Assembly: GCA_041916775.1 (NCBI GenBank)
Contig: JAYRYZ010000001.1
Coordinates: 310,001-374,000, forward strand
DNA: 64,000 bases
Direction of reading: 5' to 3'
From: UBA2357 sp041916775
GTDB taxonomy: Bacteria; Pseudomonadota; Gammaproteobacteria; Burkholderiales; Rhodocyclaceae
The notes beneath the pieces were generated by a model. It was not told the origin of the DNA, did not search any database, and saw only the letters and a list, made by a program, of their open reading frames with translations. A program made the position numbers and the translations under genes. How positions within the stretch are numbered: the stretch's first letter is position 1; the number at the start of each line of letters is the position of its first letter. Shown piece after piece: positions 43,858 to 53,296 of this stretch.

Positions 43858-44523
43858 ATGGAAACCCGCAGCATCCCAATGAACCGTGCCGAAGCCTCGG
43901 TTCTATCGACCAACAAGGTCATCCGCAACACCTACACCCTGCTGTCGCTGACGCTGCTGTTCTCGGCGGTCACGGCGGGGCTGTCGGCGGCGCTGAAGCT
44001 GCCTCACCCCGGCATCATCATCACGCTGGTGGGCTATTTCGGGCTGCTGTTCCTGACGATGAAGCTGCGTAACAGCGTTGGTGGTCTGTTCTCGGTGTTC
44101 GCGTTGACCGGCTTCATGGGCTACACGCTCGGCCCGATCATCTCCGCCTATCTGTCCCTGCCCAATGGTCACGCGATCGTGATGCAGGCGATGGGCGGTA
44201 CGGCGGCGATCTTCCTTGGTCTGTCGGGATATGCGCTGACCACCCGCAAGGATTTCTCCTTCATGGGTGGTTTCCTGATGGTCGGCATCCTGGTGGCCTT
44301 CCTCGCCGGCCTGGGGGCGATCTTCTTCGAGATCCCGGCGCTGTCGCTGGCGGTGTCCGCGATGTTTGTGCTCTTGATGTCCGGCCTCATCCTTTATGAG
44401 ACGAGCAACATCATCCACGGTGGCGAGACCAACTACATCATGGCAACGGTGTCGCTGTATGTGTCGATCTACAATCTCTTCACCAGCCTGTTGCACCTGC
44501 TTGGCTTCATGAATAGCGATTGA
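43858..44523 (+). CDS. Bax inhibitor-1/YccA family membrane protein
   Basis: The 221-aa protein has seven hydrophobic segments spread over residues about 28-215 and the BI-1 family C-terminal pattern (LILYETSNIIHGGETNYIMATVSLYVSIYNLFTSLLHLLG) with its conserved Asn, Thr and Tyr residues. In E. coli YccA binds and modulates the FtsH protease; other family members act as pH-gated calcium leak channels. The HflK/HflC regulators of FtsH are encoded in this window too. ATG 43858 has AGGAG. It is followed by accA after 141 bases. Confidence 0.9.
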   Translation: METRSIPMNRAEASVLSTNKVIRNTYTLLSLTLLFSAVTAGLSAALKLPHPGIIITLVGYFGLLFLTMKLRNSVGGLFSVFALTGFMGYTLGPIISAYLSLPNGHAIVMQAMGGTAAIFLGLSGYALTTRKDFSFMGGFLMVGILVAFLAGLGAIFFEIPALSLAVSAMFVLLMSGLILYETSNIIHGGETNYIMATVSLYVSIYNLFTSLLHLLGFMNSD

Positions 44524-44664
44524 TCGCACCTCGTTCGAAGCGGTTGTGGGCAAAGGCGGCGCGAGCCGCCTTTGCCGTTTTCCGGCGCCTGGCATGTGCT
44601 CGCGTGCTGCGTCGCAATGCGGCTGCGGGTACAATGAGCGTCCTTTGTTAGCTGGAAATGGCAG

Positions 44665-45630
44665 ATGAAGATCGCCTTTCTCGATTTCGAACAGTCGATT
44701 GCCGAGCTCGAGGCGAAGATCGACCAGTTGCGCTTCGTCCAGGACGACCCTGCAGTCGATATCTCCGGAGAGATCGCGCGGCTGGAGAAGAAGAGCCTGG
44801 GCCTTGCGAAGGATCTCTACGCCAAGCTCACGCCGTGGCAGATTTCTCAGGTGGCGCGCCACCCGCAGCGCCCCTACACGCTCGATTACGTGCGCCTGAT
44901 GTTCACCGACTTCGATGAGTTGCACGGCGATCGTGCCTTTGCCGACGATCGCGCCATCGTTGGCGGGCTCGCGCGTTTCAACGGGCAGAGCTGTGTGGTG
45001 ATCGGGCACCAGAAGGGGCGCGACACCAAGGAAAAGATCCTGCGCAACTTCGGCATGCCGCGCCCCGAAGGCTATCGCAAGGCGCTCAGGCTGATGCGCC
45101 TCGCGGAGAAGTTCGGCATCCCGGTGTTCACCTTTGTCGATACGCCGGGCGCCTATCCAGGTATCGGCGCCGAAGAGCGCGGGCAGTCGGAGGCCATCGG
45201 GCACAACCTCTATGTGATGGCCGAGCTCAAGGTGCCGATCATTTCCACCGTGATCGGCGAGGGCGGCTCCGGGGGGGCGCTGGCGATTGCAGTGGCCGAT
45301 CAGCTTCTGATGTTGCAGTACTCGACCTATTCGGTGATCTCGCCCGAGGGGTGCGCGTCCATCCTGTGGAAGAGTGCGGACAAGGCCGCGCTCGCGGCCG
45401 AGGCGATGGGAATCACCGCGCCGCGCCTCAAGGCGCTGGGGCTGATAGACGAGGTTGTGACCGAGCCGATCGGCGGCGCGCAACGCGATCATGCCGCGAT
45501 GGCGCAGTCGCTCAAGGGGGCGCTGCAGGACGCATTGCGCCAGGTGGCGGACCTCTCGCCGGCGGAGTTGGTCGAGCGCCGGCTTGCGCGCCTCATGAGC
45601 TATGGCAAGTTCAAGGACAAGGCGGCCTGA
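44665..45630 (+). CDS. accA: Acetyl-CoA carboxylase carboxyltransferase subunit alpha
   Basis: AccA with AccD transfers carboxyl from biotin to acetyl-CoA, the first step of fatty acid synthesis. The 321-aa protein has the N-terminal coiled coil (about 1-50), the crotonase-like core with VIGHQKGRDTKEKI, FVDTPGAYPGIGAEERGQ and GEGGSGGALAI, and a normal C-terminal end. TACAAT at 44630-44635 resembles a -10 element. The 3' end overlaps the next gene, tilS, by 29 bases in another frame. Confidence 0.98.
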   Translation: MKIAFLDFEQSIAELEAKIDQLRFVQDDPAVDISGEIARLEKKSLGLAKDLYAKLTPWQISQVARHPQRPYTLDYVRLMFTDFDELHGDRAFADDRAIVGGLARFNGQSCVVIGHQKGRDTKEKILRNFGMPRPEGYRKALRLMRLAEKFGIPVFTFVDTPGAYPGIGAEERGQSEAIGHNLYVMAELKVPIISTVIGEGGSGGALAIAVADQLLMLQYSTYSVISPEGCASILWKSADKAALAAEAMGITAPRLKALGLIDEVVTEPIGGAQRDHAAMAQSLKGALQDALRQVADLSPAELVERRLARLMSYGKFKDKAA

Positions 45631-46969
45631 GACGGCGCTTGTCGAGCATGTCGAGGCTGTGCTTGCCCGGGCTGGCGTCGCGGCAGGGCGACGGGTATGT
45701 CTGGCGCTCAGCGGCGGCATGGATTCCATGGTCTTGCTCGCCGTTCTGGTCGAGTCGCGCGCCCGCAGTGGAATCGTACTTGCTGCAGCACATGTTCATC
45801 ACGGCCTGAGTCCGAACGCCGATGCCTGGGCGGAATTCTGCCGGCGGCAATGCCGCCTGTTCGATGTGCCGCTTCAGGTCCTGCGAGTCGAGGTGGCGCG
45901 CGATACCGGTGCCGGGTTGGAGAGCGCGGCGCGCGATGCGCGCCTGCTTGCGTTGGGTGCGGTCGCGGCCGACTGGCTCGTGTTCGCACATCATCGTGAC
46001 GATCAGGCGGAGACGGTGCTGTTCAGGCTGGCGCGCGGCGCTGGTGTATCGGGCGCGGCGGCGATGCAGGAGGTCGAGCCGGGGGCGCCCGGTCGCCTGC
46101 GCCCGCTGCTCGAGGTGCGGCGCAGAGAACTCGCCGCATGGGCGGCGGCCCGCCGGCTGGAGTGGGTCGAGGATGAGAGCAATGCGGATATCCGCCATGC
46201 GCGCAACCGCCTGCGCTTGCGGGTATTGCCTGAGTTGGAGCAGGCGGTGCCGGGTGCGTCGCAATCGCTGGCGCGGGCTGCAGCCAATTTTCGCGACTCC
46301 GAACGGCTGCTCGATGATCTGGCGGAGTTCGATGACGAGTGCGCAAGGATGGGTGGGGTCGCGTGGCGTCGCTCGGCCTTGCTTGCCATGCCGGACAGGC
46401 GGCTGGCCAATCTGCTGCGCTGGCGGTTGAAGCGGGACCGGGTGCGTGCGCCATCGCGGGCGATGCTCCTGGAGTGCATTCGGCAGTTGCGCGCCGCTGC
46501 CGGGGATGTGCTGCTGGCGATCGGGGCGTGTGCACTCGCCACCCATCGGGATGTGGTGTTGTGGCTGGTGCGTGCCGATTGCGCCGTGCCCGCGCCGCGA
46601 GCGTGGGACGGAAGCGCTCCGATGCAGTGGGGTTTGGGGGCGCTGAGGGCTGCGGCGGCGAACGGTCTCGGGCTCGATGCGGGTCGTTTCGCACGCGAGC
46701 GAGGCTTGGTCGTTCGTACTCGCTGGCCGGGGCTCCGCATGCGCGTTGCGATTGGCCGGCCGCGCCGGACCTTCAAGAACCTGTGTCAGGAGGCAGGTAT
46801 TCCCGAGTGGTTGCGCCCGCAATTGCCCGTTTTGTGCGTTGACGGTGCCCCGGTCTGGATCGCCGGAATCGGAGTCGCGGCGGAGTGGCGCTGTCCCCCG
46901 GGTGTGCCCGGGCTGCTGCCCGAGTGGTCGGCTGTGGGCTTGCTGGGGACCGATATCGCGGTCTCCTGA
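45602..46969 (+). CDS. tilS: tRNA(Ile)-lysidine synthase TilS
   Basis: TilS adds lysine to C34 of tRNA-Ile(CAU), which lets it read AUA. The 455-aa protein has the PP-loop ATPase motif SGGMDS (residues 37-42), the catalytic stretch AHHRDDQAETVLFRLARGAG and VEDESNADIRHARNRLR, then the C-terminal tRNA-binding domains. The start at ATG 45602 implies a 29-base overlap with accA; no better in-frame start with a Shine-Dalgarno was found nearby. The neighbour order accA-tilS is usual in betaproteobacteria. Confidence 0.95.
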   Translation: MASSRTRRPETALVEHVEAVLARAGVAAGRRVCLALSGGMDSMVLLAVLVESRARSGIVLAAAHVHHGLSPNADAWAEFCRRQCRLFDVPLQVLRVEVARDTGAGLESAARDARLLALGAVAADWLVFAHHRDDQAETVLFRLARGAGVSGAAAMQEVEPGAPGRLRPLLEVRRRELAAWAAARRLEWVEDESNADIRHARNRLRLRVLPELEQAVPGASQSLARAAANFRDSERLLDDLAEFDDECARMGGVAWRRSALLAMPDRRLANLLRWRLKRDRVRAPSRAMLLECIRQLRAAAGDVLLAIGACALATHRDVVLWLVRADCAVPAPRAWDGSAPMQWGLGALRAAAANGLGLDAGRFARERGLVVRTRWPGLRMRVAIGRPRRTFKNLCQEAGIPEWLRPQLPVLCVDGAPVWIAGIGVAAEWRCPPGVPGLLPEWSAVGLLGTDIAVS

Positions 46970-47097
46970 TCGTCTCCGGCTGGTGGCATGCCGTATCTGC
47001 TGACAATTTGTTGATGAATTCGTCGGCGCGCGTTGCGCTTGCTGCTAAAATCTCGGGTTTGACTTCAATCACCCATAATTCACTGGAGAACAGCCAA

Positions 47098-47523
47098 ATG
47101 GCCATCGAACGCACCCTTTCCATCATCAAGCCGGATGCCGTCGCCAAGAACGTGATCGGCAAGATCTATCAACGCTTCGAGGACGCGGGCCTGAAGATCA
47201 TCGCCTCGAAGATGGCCTACCTGTCGGCCAATGAAGCCGGTCAGTTCTACGCAGTGCACAAGGAGCGTCCCTTCTTCAAGGATCTGGTGAGCTTCATGAC
47301 CTCCGGCCCGGTGATGATCCAGGTGCTGGAAGGCGAGAGCGCGATCGCCAAGAACCGCGAGCTGATGGGCGCGACCGATCCGAAGAAGGCCGACAAAGGT
47401 ACCATTCGTGCCGATTTCGCCGATTCGATCGACGCGAATGCGGTGCATGGCTCGGATGCACCCGAGACTGCCGCGGTCGAGATCGCGTTCTTCTTCCCGG
47501 GCATGAACGTCTATTCCCGCTGA
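47098..47523 (+). CDS. ndk: Nucleoside diphosphate kinase
   Basis: Ndk equalises nucleoside triphosphate pools by transferring gamma-phosphate through a phosphohistidine. The 141-aa protein is standard, with catalytic H117 in NAVHGSD and the Kpn-loop region. ATG 47098 begins MAIERTLSIIKPDAV and has GGAG 11 bases upstream. A TAAAAT at 47046-47051 resembles a -10, but the -35 is poor. It leads the run ndk-rlmN-pilF-rodZ-ispG. Confidence 0.98.
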   Translation: MAIERTLSIIKPDAVAKNVIGKIYQRFEDAGLKIIASKMAYLSANEAGQFYAVHKERPFFKDLVSFMTSGPVMIQVLEGESAIAKNRELMGATDPKKADKGTIRADFADSIDANAVHGSDAPETAAVEIAFFFPGMNVYSR

Positions 47524-47595
47524 ACGCAACCTGGTTCAGTGCGTGCGACGGTGGTCGTCCGGCCGCCGTCGCGGTGTACAGCTGGCTGTGAAGGC

Positions 47596-48741
47596 ATGAG
47601 CGCGTCCGTCAATCTTCTGGATTTCGATGTCGAAGGGCTCGTCGCATGGTTTGCCGAACGCGGCGAGAAGCCGTTTCGTGCGCGCCAGGTGCTGCGCTGG
47701 GTGCATCGCGAGGGGTGTGACGACTTCGAAGCGATGAGCAACGTCGCGAAGTCGTTGCGTGCCCGCCTGCACGCCGAGGCGTGCGTGCGCCCGCCGGTGC
47801 CTGTGCGTGACAGCCTTTCCGCAGACGGCACGCGCAAGTGGCTGCTCGACGTCGGCAATGCGAACGCGGTCGAGTGCGTGTTCATCCCGGAGCGCAACCG
47901 CGGCACCTTGTGCATCTCGTCACAGGCGGGTTGTGCGCTCGATTGCGCGTTTTGCTCTACTGGCAAGCAAGGGTTCAACCGCAACCTCTCCGCGGGTGAG
48001 ATCATCGGTCAGTTGTGGCTCGCGAACCGTCTTCTCGGCGCCGCGGCAGGTGGTGACGAACACGCCTCCGCAAACGACGAGGACGGCGGCGACGGGCCAG
48101 GCAACGGCCGCGTGATCAGCAACGTGGTGATGATGGGCATGGGCGAGCCGCTCGCGAACTTCGACAACGTCGTCACCGCCCTGCGGTTGATGCTGGACGA
48201 CCATGCGTACGGTCTGTCGCGCCGGCGTGTGACGGTATCGACGTCGGGAATCGTGCCCGCGATGGATCGCTTGCGGGACGAGTGCCCGGTCGCGCTTGCA
48301 GTGTCCTTGCATGCGCCGGACGACGCCCTGCGCGACCGGCTCGTGCCGATCAACCAGAAGTACCCGCTGCGTGAGCTGATGGCCGCGTGCCGGCGCTATC
48401 TCGAGCGTGCGCCACGCGACTTTGTGACTTTCGAATATGTGATGCTCGACGGTGTCAACGACTCGGACGCGCATGCCCGCGCGCTGGTGTCGCTAGTGGC
48501 GGACGTTCCCTGCAAGTTCAACCTGATCCCTTTCAACCCGTTCCCCAATTCGCCGTTCCACCGCTCTCCGTCGGAACGCATCAAGCGATTTGCGGGCATA
48601 CTGCTCAATGCTGGTGTCGTGACCACCACGCGCAAGACGCGTGGCGACGATGTCGATGCGGCCTGCGGGCAACTTGCCGGGCAGGTCAAGGACAAATCCA
48701 GGCGCACCATCCGGCTGCGTGAGGAAGGGAGGACGGACTAG
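47596..48741 (+). CDS. rlmN: 23S rRNA (adenine2503-C2)/tRNA(A37) methyltransferase RlmN
   Basis: RlmN is a radical-SAM enzyme that methylates A2503 of 23S rRNA and A37 of some tRNAs. The 381-aa protein has the CxxxCxxC cluster (C113, C117, C120), the motif MMGMGEPLANFDN, and the C-terminal cysteine in DAACGQL that forms the methyl-RNA adduct. A hydrophilic insert of about 23 residues (149-171, rich in Gly, Asp, Asn) lies just before that motif. ATG 47596 has GAAGG. The stop TAG overlaps the next GTG by one base. Confidence 0.97.
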   Translation: MSASVNLLDFDVEGLVAWFAERGEKPFRARQVLRWVHREGCDDFEAMSNVAKSLRARLHAEACVRPPVPVRDSLSADGTRKWLLDVGNANAVECVFIPERNRGTLCISSQAGCALDCAFCSTGKQGFNRNLSAGEIIGQLWLANRLLGAAAGGDEHASANDEDGGDGPGNGRVISNVVMMGMGEPLANFDNVVTALRLMLDDHAYGLSRRRVTVSTSGIVPAMDRLRDECPVALAVSLHAPDDALRDRLVPINQKYPLRELMAACRRYLERAPRDFVTFEYVMLDGVNDSDAHARALVSLVADVPCKFNLIPFNPFPNSPFHRSPSERIKRFAGILLNAGVVTTTRKTRGDDVDAACGQLAGQVKDKSRRTIRLREEGRTD

Positions 48742-49571
48742 TGCGAACGGTACAAATGGCAGGAATGCCCCATCGTCTGCGGTCTGGGTTCGCCACCGCG
48801 TTCATGGTCGCGGCGCTCGCAGGTGGCTGTGCGACGCTGCCGGGTGGCAGCATAGACGGCTCCGCGGTACGACCGCTCTCGGACATGCCGCCTTCGTCAG
48901 CGGCGCAGAATCGTGCAAAGATCAGCGTCGAACTCGGCATGGCCTACTTCGAGGTTGGCCGTTTCGATATTGCTCTCGACGAAGCGCGCGCGGCGTTGGG
49001 GCATGACGGCGGGTATGCGCCTGCATACCATCTGATGGGGCTGGTCTATATGTACCTGAATGACCAGGCCGCCGCGCGGCAGAGCTTCGAGCGTGCCATT
49101 GCAGCAGCCCCCAACGACCCCGAATTCAACAACAGCTACGGCTGGTTTCAGTGTGCGACGGGGCAGGAGCAGGACGGGCTGCAGCGCCTGGCCGCAGCGG
49201 CGCGCAATCCCTACTACCGCTTTCCTGCGCGCGCGTTGACCAATGCCGGGCTGTGTCAGCTGCGGCTGCGTGACGAAGCTGCGGCTGCCGAGCAGTTTCG
49301 GCGTGCCCTGATGCTGGATCCGGCCAACGAGCAGGCGAGCTACCAACTCGCGGCGATTGCCTATCGCGCCGGTGACCTCGATGGCGCGCGCAAGCGCGTT
49401 GCAGAGATGCACCGTGTGCGTGAGCCGTCTGCCGCGACACTTTGGCTCGCGCTGCTGATCGAACGCAGGGCGGGTAACACTATGGGTGAGGCGAACTATG
49501 CCTCGCAGTTGCGAAGTCGTTTTGCGGATAGCCCCGAGTACCAGGCATTGAGCGAGGGACGGTACGAGTGA
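48741..49571 (+). CDS. pilF: Type IV pilus biogenesis lipoprotein PilF/PilW
   Basis: PilF (PilW in Neisseria) is an outer-membrane lipoprotein pilotin that places and multimerises the PilQ secretin. The 276-aa product has a signal peptide ending in a lipobox-like AGGC (C30), then about six TPR repeats (residues 60-260) that cover almost all of the mature protein. GTG 48741 overlaps the rlmN stop and has GGGAGG upstream; ATG codons six and nine residues later are possible alternatives. The order rlmN-pilF-rodZ-ispG is the usual one. No other pilus genes are in the window. Confidence 0.93.
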   Translation: MRTVQMAGMPHRLRSGFATAFMVAALAGGCATLPGGSIDGSAVRPLSDMPPSSAAQNRAKISVELGMAYFEVGRFDIALDEARAALGHDGGYAPAYHLMGLVYMYLNDQAAARQSFERAIAAAPNDPEFNNSYGWFQCATGQEQDGLQRLAAAARNPYYRFPARALTNAGLCQLRLRDEAAAAEQFRRALMLDPANEQASYQLAAIAYRAGDLDGARKRVAEMHRVREPSAATLWLALLIERRAGNTMGEANYASQLRSRFADSPEYQALSEGRYE

Positions 49572-50662
49572 GTGAGATGAAGTACGAGCATGGCGACGGG
49601 GCGCACGTGGGCGTCGTATCGATAGGTGCGGCGCTCCGTCAGGCGCGCGAGGCGCGTGGCGAGTCGCTCGGCGACGTCGCGCATGCGCTGAAGCTCAACC
49701 CCCGCCAAGTGGAGGCAATCGAGCAGGAGCGCTTCGATCTCCTGCCGGGGAAGGCTTTTGTCCGCGGGTTCGTGCGCAACTACGCCCGTCATGTCGGACT
49801 GGATGCCGAACAACTCGTCGCCCAGCTTCCGGATGCTTACCCGGCAGCCGGTGTGCAACCGATGGAGCTCTCGCCCCCCCACAACGCACGCGGTACCCTG
49901 CCCTCCAGTGGGGAGCCTGCGCGTCAGTCTCCGCGTGGGGTGCTCGTCCTGCTGTTGGGCGCGGCTGCGGTCCTCGGTGTGGCGTGGTACTTCGACTGGT
50001 TCAATGTTGCGCACATCACGCAGCCGACAACCGAGCGGAGCAGTGTGCAGCCAGTGCGTGAACCCCTGGCGGCTTCTGCATCGGGTGAGACGCGTCCTGA
50101 TCCCGTGACGACGGTCACGCCCGTTCAAGTCGTCGCGCCCCCTCAGGTCGCATCGCCTGCACCGGAGCCGGCGGTGGTGCCGCCAACTCCGGTGGCGCTG
50201 GCCACTCCGGCCGCTGCCGCCACGCCTGTATCTGGCGCGAGCGAGCCGTCAGCGGGCGTTTCGAGTGCGGACGTTGTGCCGCCGCCCGCCGTCGTGACGC
50301 CGGAGCCGCTGCCCGCCGCTGAGGCGACACCAGTGCCGGCGCTCGGTGCCACGCCCGCAACTGCAGGCGTCGCGTCCGTTATACCGGACGGCGAGGTCGC
50401 CCCGGAGCCGTCATCTGCCGAGCCCGGTCAGTTGGTCTTCCACCTGCGTGGTGAATCCTGGATCCAGGTTCGCGATGCGAGCGGTACGACGCTCTACATG
50501 GGGACCGGCGCGGCAGGCACGACGCGGACAGTGCAGGGCACGCCGCCTTTTGCGGTGGTGGTCGGCAATGCCGCTCAGGTGACGCTGGAGCATGGCGGGA
50601 AACCCTTCGACCTGACCCCGCACACGCGCAATGGCGGTGTTGCGCGCGCGACCGTGGAGTAG
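49568..50662 (+). CDS. rodZ: Cytoskeleton protein RodZ
   Basis: RodZ links the MreB cytoskeleton to the membrane and cell-wall synthesis. The 364-aa protein has an N-terminal HTH_25 domain (about 16-85, GAALRQAREARGESLGDVAHALKLNPRQVE), one membrane helix (about 123-142), a Pro/Ala/Val-rich periplasmic linker (about 165-285) and a C-terminal DUF4115 beta domain (about 290-355, LVFHLRGESWIQVRDASG). Start GTG 49568 overlaps the pilF stop. It ends in TAG five bases before ispG. Confidence 0.95.
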   Translation: MSEMKYEHGDGAHVGVVSIGAALRQAREARGESLGDVAHALKLNPRQVEAIEQERFDLLPGKAFVRGFVRNYARHVGLDAEQLVAQLPDAYPAAGVQPMELSPPHNARGTLPSSGEPARQSPRGVLVLLLGAAAVLGVAWYFDWFNVAHITQPTTERSSVQPVREPLAASASGETRPDPVTTVTPVQVVAPPQVASPAPEPAVVPPTPVALATPAAAATPVSGASEPSAGVSSADVVPPPAVVTPEPLPAAEATPVPALGATPATAGVASVIPDGEVAPEPSSAEPGQLVFHLRGESWIQVRDASGTTLYMGTGAAGTTRTVQGTPPFAVVVGNAAQVTLEHGGKPFDLTPHTRNGGVARATVE

Positions 50663-50666
50663 GTAC

Positions 50667-51953
50667 ATGATTGAGCACATGCGCGAGACCTCCGAGACCT
50701 CGCTCGACCCCGCCGAGTCGTCGCCCGCCCGGGCGGCCCGGCGTCATGTCACGCGACAGGTGCACATCGGCAGGGTGCCGGTGGGCGGTGGTGCGCCGAT
50801 CGTGATCCAGTCAATGACCAACACCGATACCGCGGATGTGCTCGCCACTGCGATGCAGGTTGCCGAGCTCGCGCGTGCCGGTTCCGAGATGGTGCGCATC
50901 ACCGTCAATAACGAGCAGGCGGCACGCGCCGTGCCCCACATCCGCGACCGGCTGGCTGCGCTGAATATGGATGTGCCGCTGGTCGGGGATTTTCACTACA
51001 ACGGCCATCGGCTTCTTGCCGACCACCCGGCCTGCGCCGAGGCGCTCGCAAAGTTCCGCATCAACCCGGGTAACGTTGGCCAGGGCATGAAGCGCGACCC
51101 GCAGTTCGCCGCCATCGTCGAGATTGCCTGCAAGTACGACAAGCCCGTGCGTATCGGGGTGAACTGGGGCAGCCTCGACCAGTCGGTGCTTGCGCGCATC
51201 ATGGATGAGAACGCGTCCCGTGCGACGCCACGCGACGCCGGCGCCGTGATGCGCGAGGCGCTGGTGGTGTCGGCGCTGGAGTCGGCTGCAAAGGCCGAGG
51301 AGCTCGGTCTGGGCGGGGACAGGATCATCCTCTCCGCCAAGGTCTCGAGCGTGCAGGATCTGATCGCGGTGTATCGTGATCTCGCGCGGCGCTGCGACTA
51401 TCCGTTGCATCTCGGTCTGACCGAGGCGGGCATCGGCTCCAAGGGTATCGTCGCCTCGACCGCCGCGCTCGCGGTGTTGCTGCAGGAAGGTATCGGCGAC
51501 ACCATCCGAATCTCGCTCACGCCCGAACCGGATGGCAAGCGTACGCAGGAAGTCGTGGTCGCGCAGGAGATCCTGCAGACGATGGGTCTGCGCGCCTTCA
51601 CGCCGATGGTCACCGCCTGCCCGGGCTGCGGCCGAACGACCAGCACCTTCTTCCAGGAGCTCGCTTCGAACATCCAGAACTACGTGCGCGAGCAGATGGG
51701 GGTGTGGCGCGACCAGTACGATGGTGTCGAGAACCTCAGCCTTGCGGTGATGGGCTGCGTGGTGAATGGTCCGGGCGAGAGCAAGCATGCGAACATCGGC
51801 ATCTCGCTGCCCGGCACCGGCGAGCTGCCCGCGGCGCCGGTGTTCGTCGACGGCGTGAAGACGGTGACGCTGCGCGGCGACAACATCGCGGCCGAGTTCC
51901 GCGCGATCGTCGATGACTATGTCGCCCGCAAGTACCCGAGAAAGGCGGGCTGA
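50667..51953 (+). CDS. ispG: 4-hydroxy-3-methylbut-2-enyl diphosphate synthase IspG
   Basis: IspG is the [4Fe-4S] enzyme that forms HMBPP in the MEP isoprenoid pathway. The 428-aa protein is the longer proteobacterial form. It has the TIM barrel (starting VPVGGGAPIVIQSMTNTDT), a DFHYNGH motif, and the cluster cysteines in TACPGCGRT and AVMGCVVNGPGE followed by the glutamate ligand. ATG 50667 has GGAG at 50656-50659; a second ATG at 50682 is possible. It lies between rodZ and hisS, as in most gammas and betas. Confidence 0.98.
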   Translation: MIEHMRETSETSLDPAESSPARAARRHVTRQVHIGRVPVGGGAPIVIQSMTNTDTADVLATAMQVAELARAGSEMVRITVNNEQAARAVPHIRDRLAALNMDVPLVGDFHYNGHRLLADHPACAEALAKFRINPGNVGQGMKRDPQFAAIVEIACKYDKPVRIGVNWGSLDQSVLARIMDENASRATPRDAGAVMREALVVSALESAAKAEELGLGGDRIILSAKVSSVQDLIAVYRDLARRCDYPLHLGLTEAGIGSKGIVASTAALAVLLQEGIGDTIRISLTPEPDGKRTQEVVVAQEILQTMGLRAFTPMVTACPGCGRTTSTFFQELASNIQNYVREQMGVWRDQYDGVENLSLAVMGCVVNGPGESKHANIGISLPGTGELPAAPVFVDGVKTVTLRGDNIAAEFRAIVDDYVARKYPRKAG

Positions 51954-52000
51954 AAGGCCCGCCGTCACAAGACAAAGCACAGCGACAAAGCAAACGCGAC

Positions 52001-53296
52001 ATGACACAGAATCTACAGGCCGTCCGCGGGATGAACGACATCCTGCCCGACGACGCGGAAGTGTGGGAACACTTCGAGGACATCGTCCGCGACTGGCTGC
52101 GCAGCTACGGCTACCGGCCGATCCGCATGCCCATCGTCGAGCCGACGCCGCTCTTCAAGCGAGCCATCGGCGAGGTGACCGACATCGTCGAGAAGGAGAT
52201 GTACTCCTTCGAGGACGCGCTCAACGGCGAGCACCTCACGCTGCGCCCCGAGGGTACCGCCTCCTGCGTACGCGCGGCGATCCAGCACAAGCTGCTCGCC
52301 CAGGCGCCGCAGCGGCTCTACTATCAGGGGCCGATGTTCCGTCACGAGCGCCCACAGAAGGGGCGCTACCGTCAGTTCCACCAGATCGGCGTCGAGGCGC
52401 TCGGCTTTGCCGGACCAGATATAGACGCCGAGCTCATTCTGATGTGCGCTCGCCTGTGGGACGACCTCGGCCTCGAGGATGTCCGGCTCGAACTCAACTC
52501 GCTCGGCTCCAGCGAGGAGCGGGCGCGCCACCGAGCCGAGCTGATCGCGTATCTGGAGCGTCACGCAGAGCGTCTCGACGAGGATGGCAAGCGGCGGCTC
52601 TACAGTAATCCGTTGCGCATACTCGACACCAAGAACCCGGAGCTGCAGGACGTGGTCGAGGCGGCGCCGCGTCTGATCGACTTCCTGGGTGAGGCATCGC
52701 TCAAGCACTTCGACGGCGTACAGGTCATCCTCAAGGATGCCGGTATTCCCTACCGTATCAACCCGCGCCTGGTGCGCGGACTCGACTATTACAACCTCAC
52801 CGTGTTCGAATGGGTGACGACGCGCCTCGGCGCGCAGGGTACTGTCTGCGCTGGCGGTCGCTACGACGGCCTTGTCGAGCAGCTCGGCGGCAAGTCGGCA
52901 CCCGCGGCGGGCTTCGCGATGGGCATCGAGCGCTTGCTCGCGCTGTGGCGCGAAGGCGGAGCGCTGTTCGAGGCCGAGAAGCCCGACGTGTACGTCGTAC
53001 ACGTTGGTGACCAGGCGCAGCGGCTCGCTTTCCGTGCATCGGAGGCCCTGCGCGAGCACGGCTTCGGAGTGCTGACCCACTGCGGCGGTGGCAGCTTCAA
53101 GTCCCAGATGAAGAAAGCCGATGCCAGCGGCGCGGTGATGGCCGTGGTGATCGGCGAGGATGAGGCTGCGGCCGGCGAAGTGGGGCTGAAACCCCTGCGC
53201 GGTCCGGGGGCGCAGCAACGATTGAGTATCGAGGCATTGGCTGACGCGGTTGCGCAGTGCCTGTATCCGGAGGATGACGAAGATGGCGGTGTATGA
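52001..53296 (+). CDS. hisS: Histidine--tRNA ligase
   Basis: HisS charges tRNA-His and is a class II synthetase. The 431-aa protein has motif 1 around EPTPLFKRAIGE, motif 2 YYQGPMFRHERPQKGRYRQF-type (residues about 105-124), the histidine-A loop LVRGLDYYN and motif 3 AAGFAMGIERLL, with a C-terminal anticodon-binding domain. ATG 52001 (MTQNLQAVRGMNDILP) is standard. The last 14 bases overlap yfgM. A paralogue without synthetase activity, HisZ, is at 60306. Confidence 0.98.
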   Translation: MTQNLQAVRGMNDILPDDAEVWEHFEDIVRDWLRSYGYRPIRMPIVEPTPLFKRAIGEVTDIVEKEMYSFEDALNGEHLTLRPEGTASCVRAAIQHKLLAQAPQRLYYQGPMFRHERPQKGRYRQFHQIGVEALGFAGPDIDAELILMCARLWDDLGLEDVRLELNSLGSSEERARHRAELIAYLERHAERLDEDGKRRLYSNPLRILDTKNPELQDVVEAAPRLIDFLGEASLKHFDGVQVILKDAGIPYRINPRLVRGLDYYNLTVFEWVTTRLGAQGTVCAGGRYDGLVEQLGGKSAPAAGFAMGIERLLALWREGGALFEAEKPDVYVVHVGDQAQRLAFRASEALREHGFGVLTHCGGGSFKSQMKKADASGAVMAVVIGEDEAAAGEVGLKPLRGPGAQQRLSIEALADAVAQCLYPEDDEDGGV

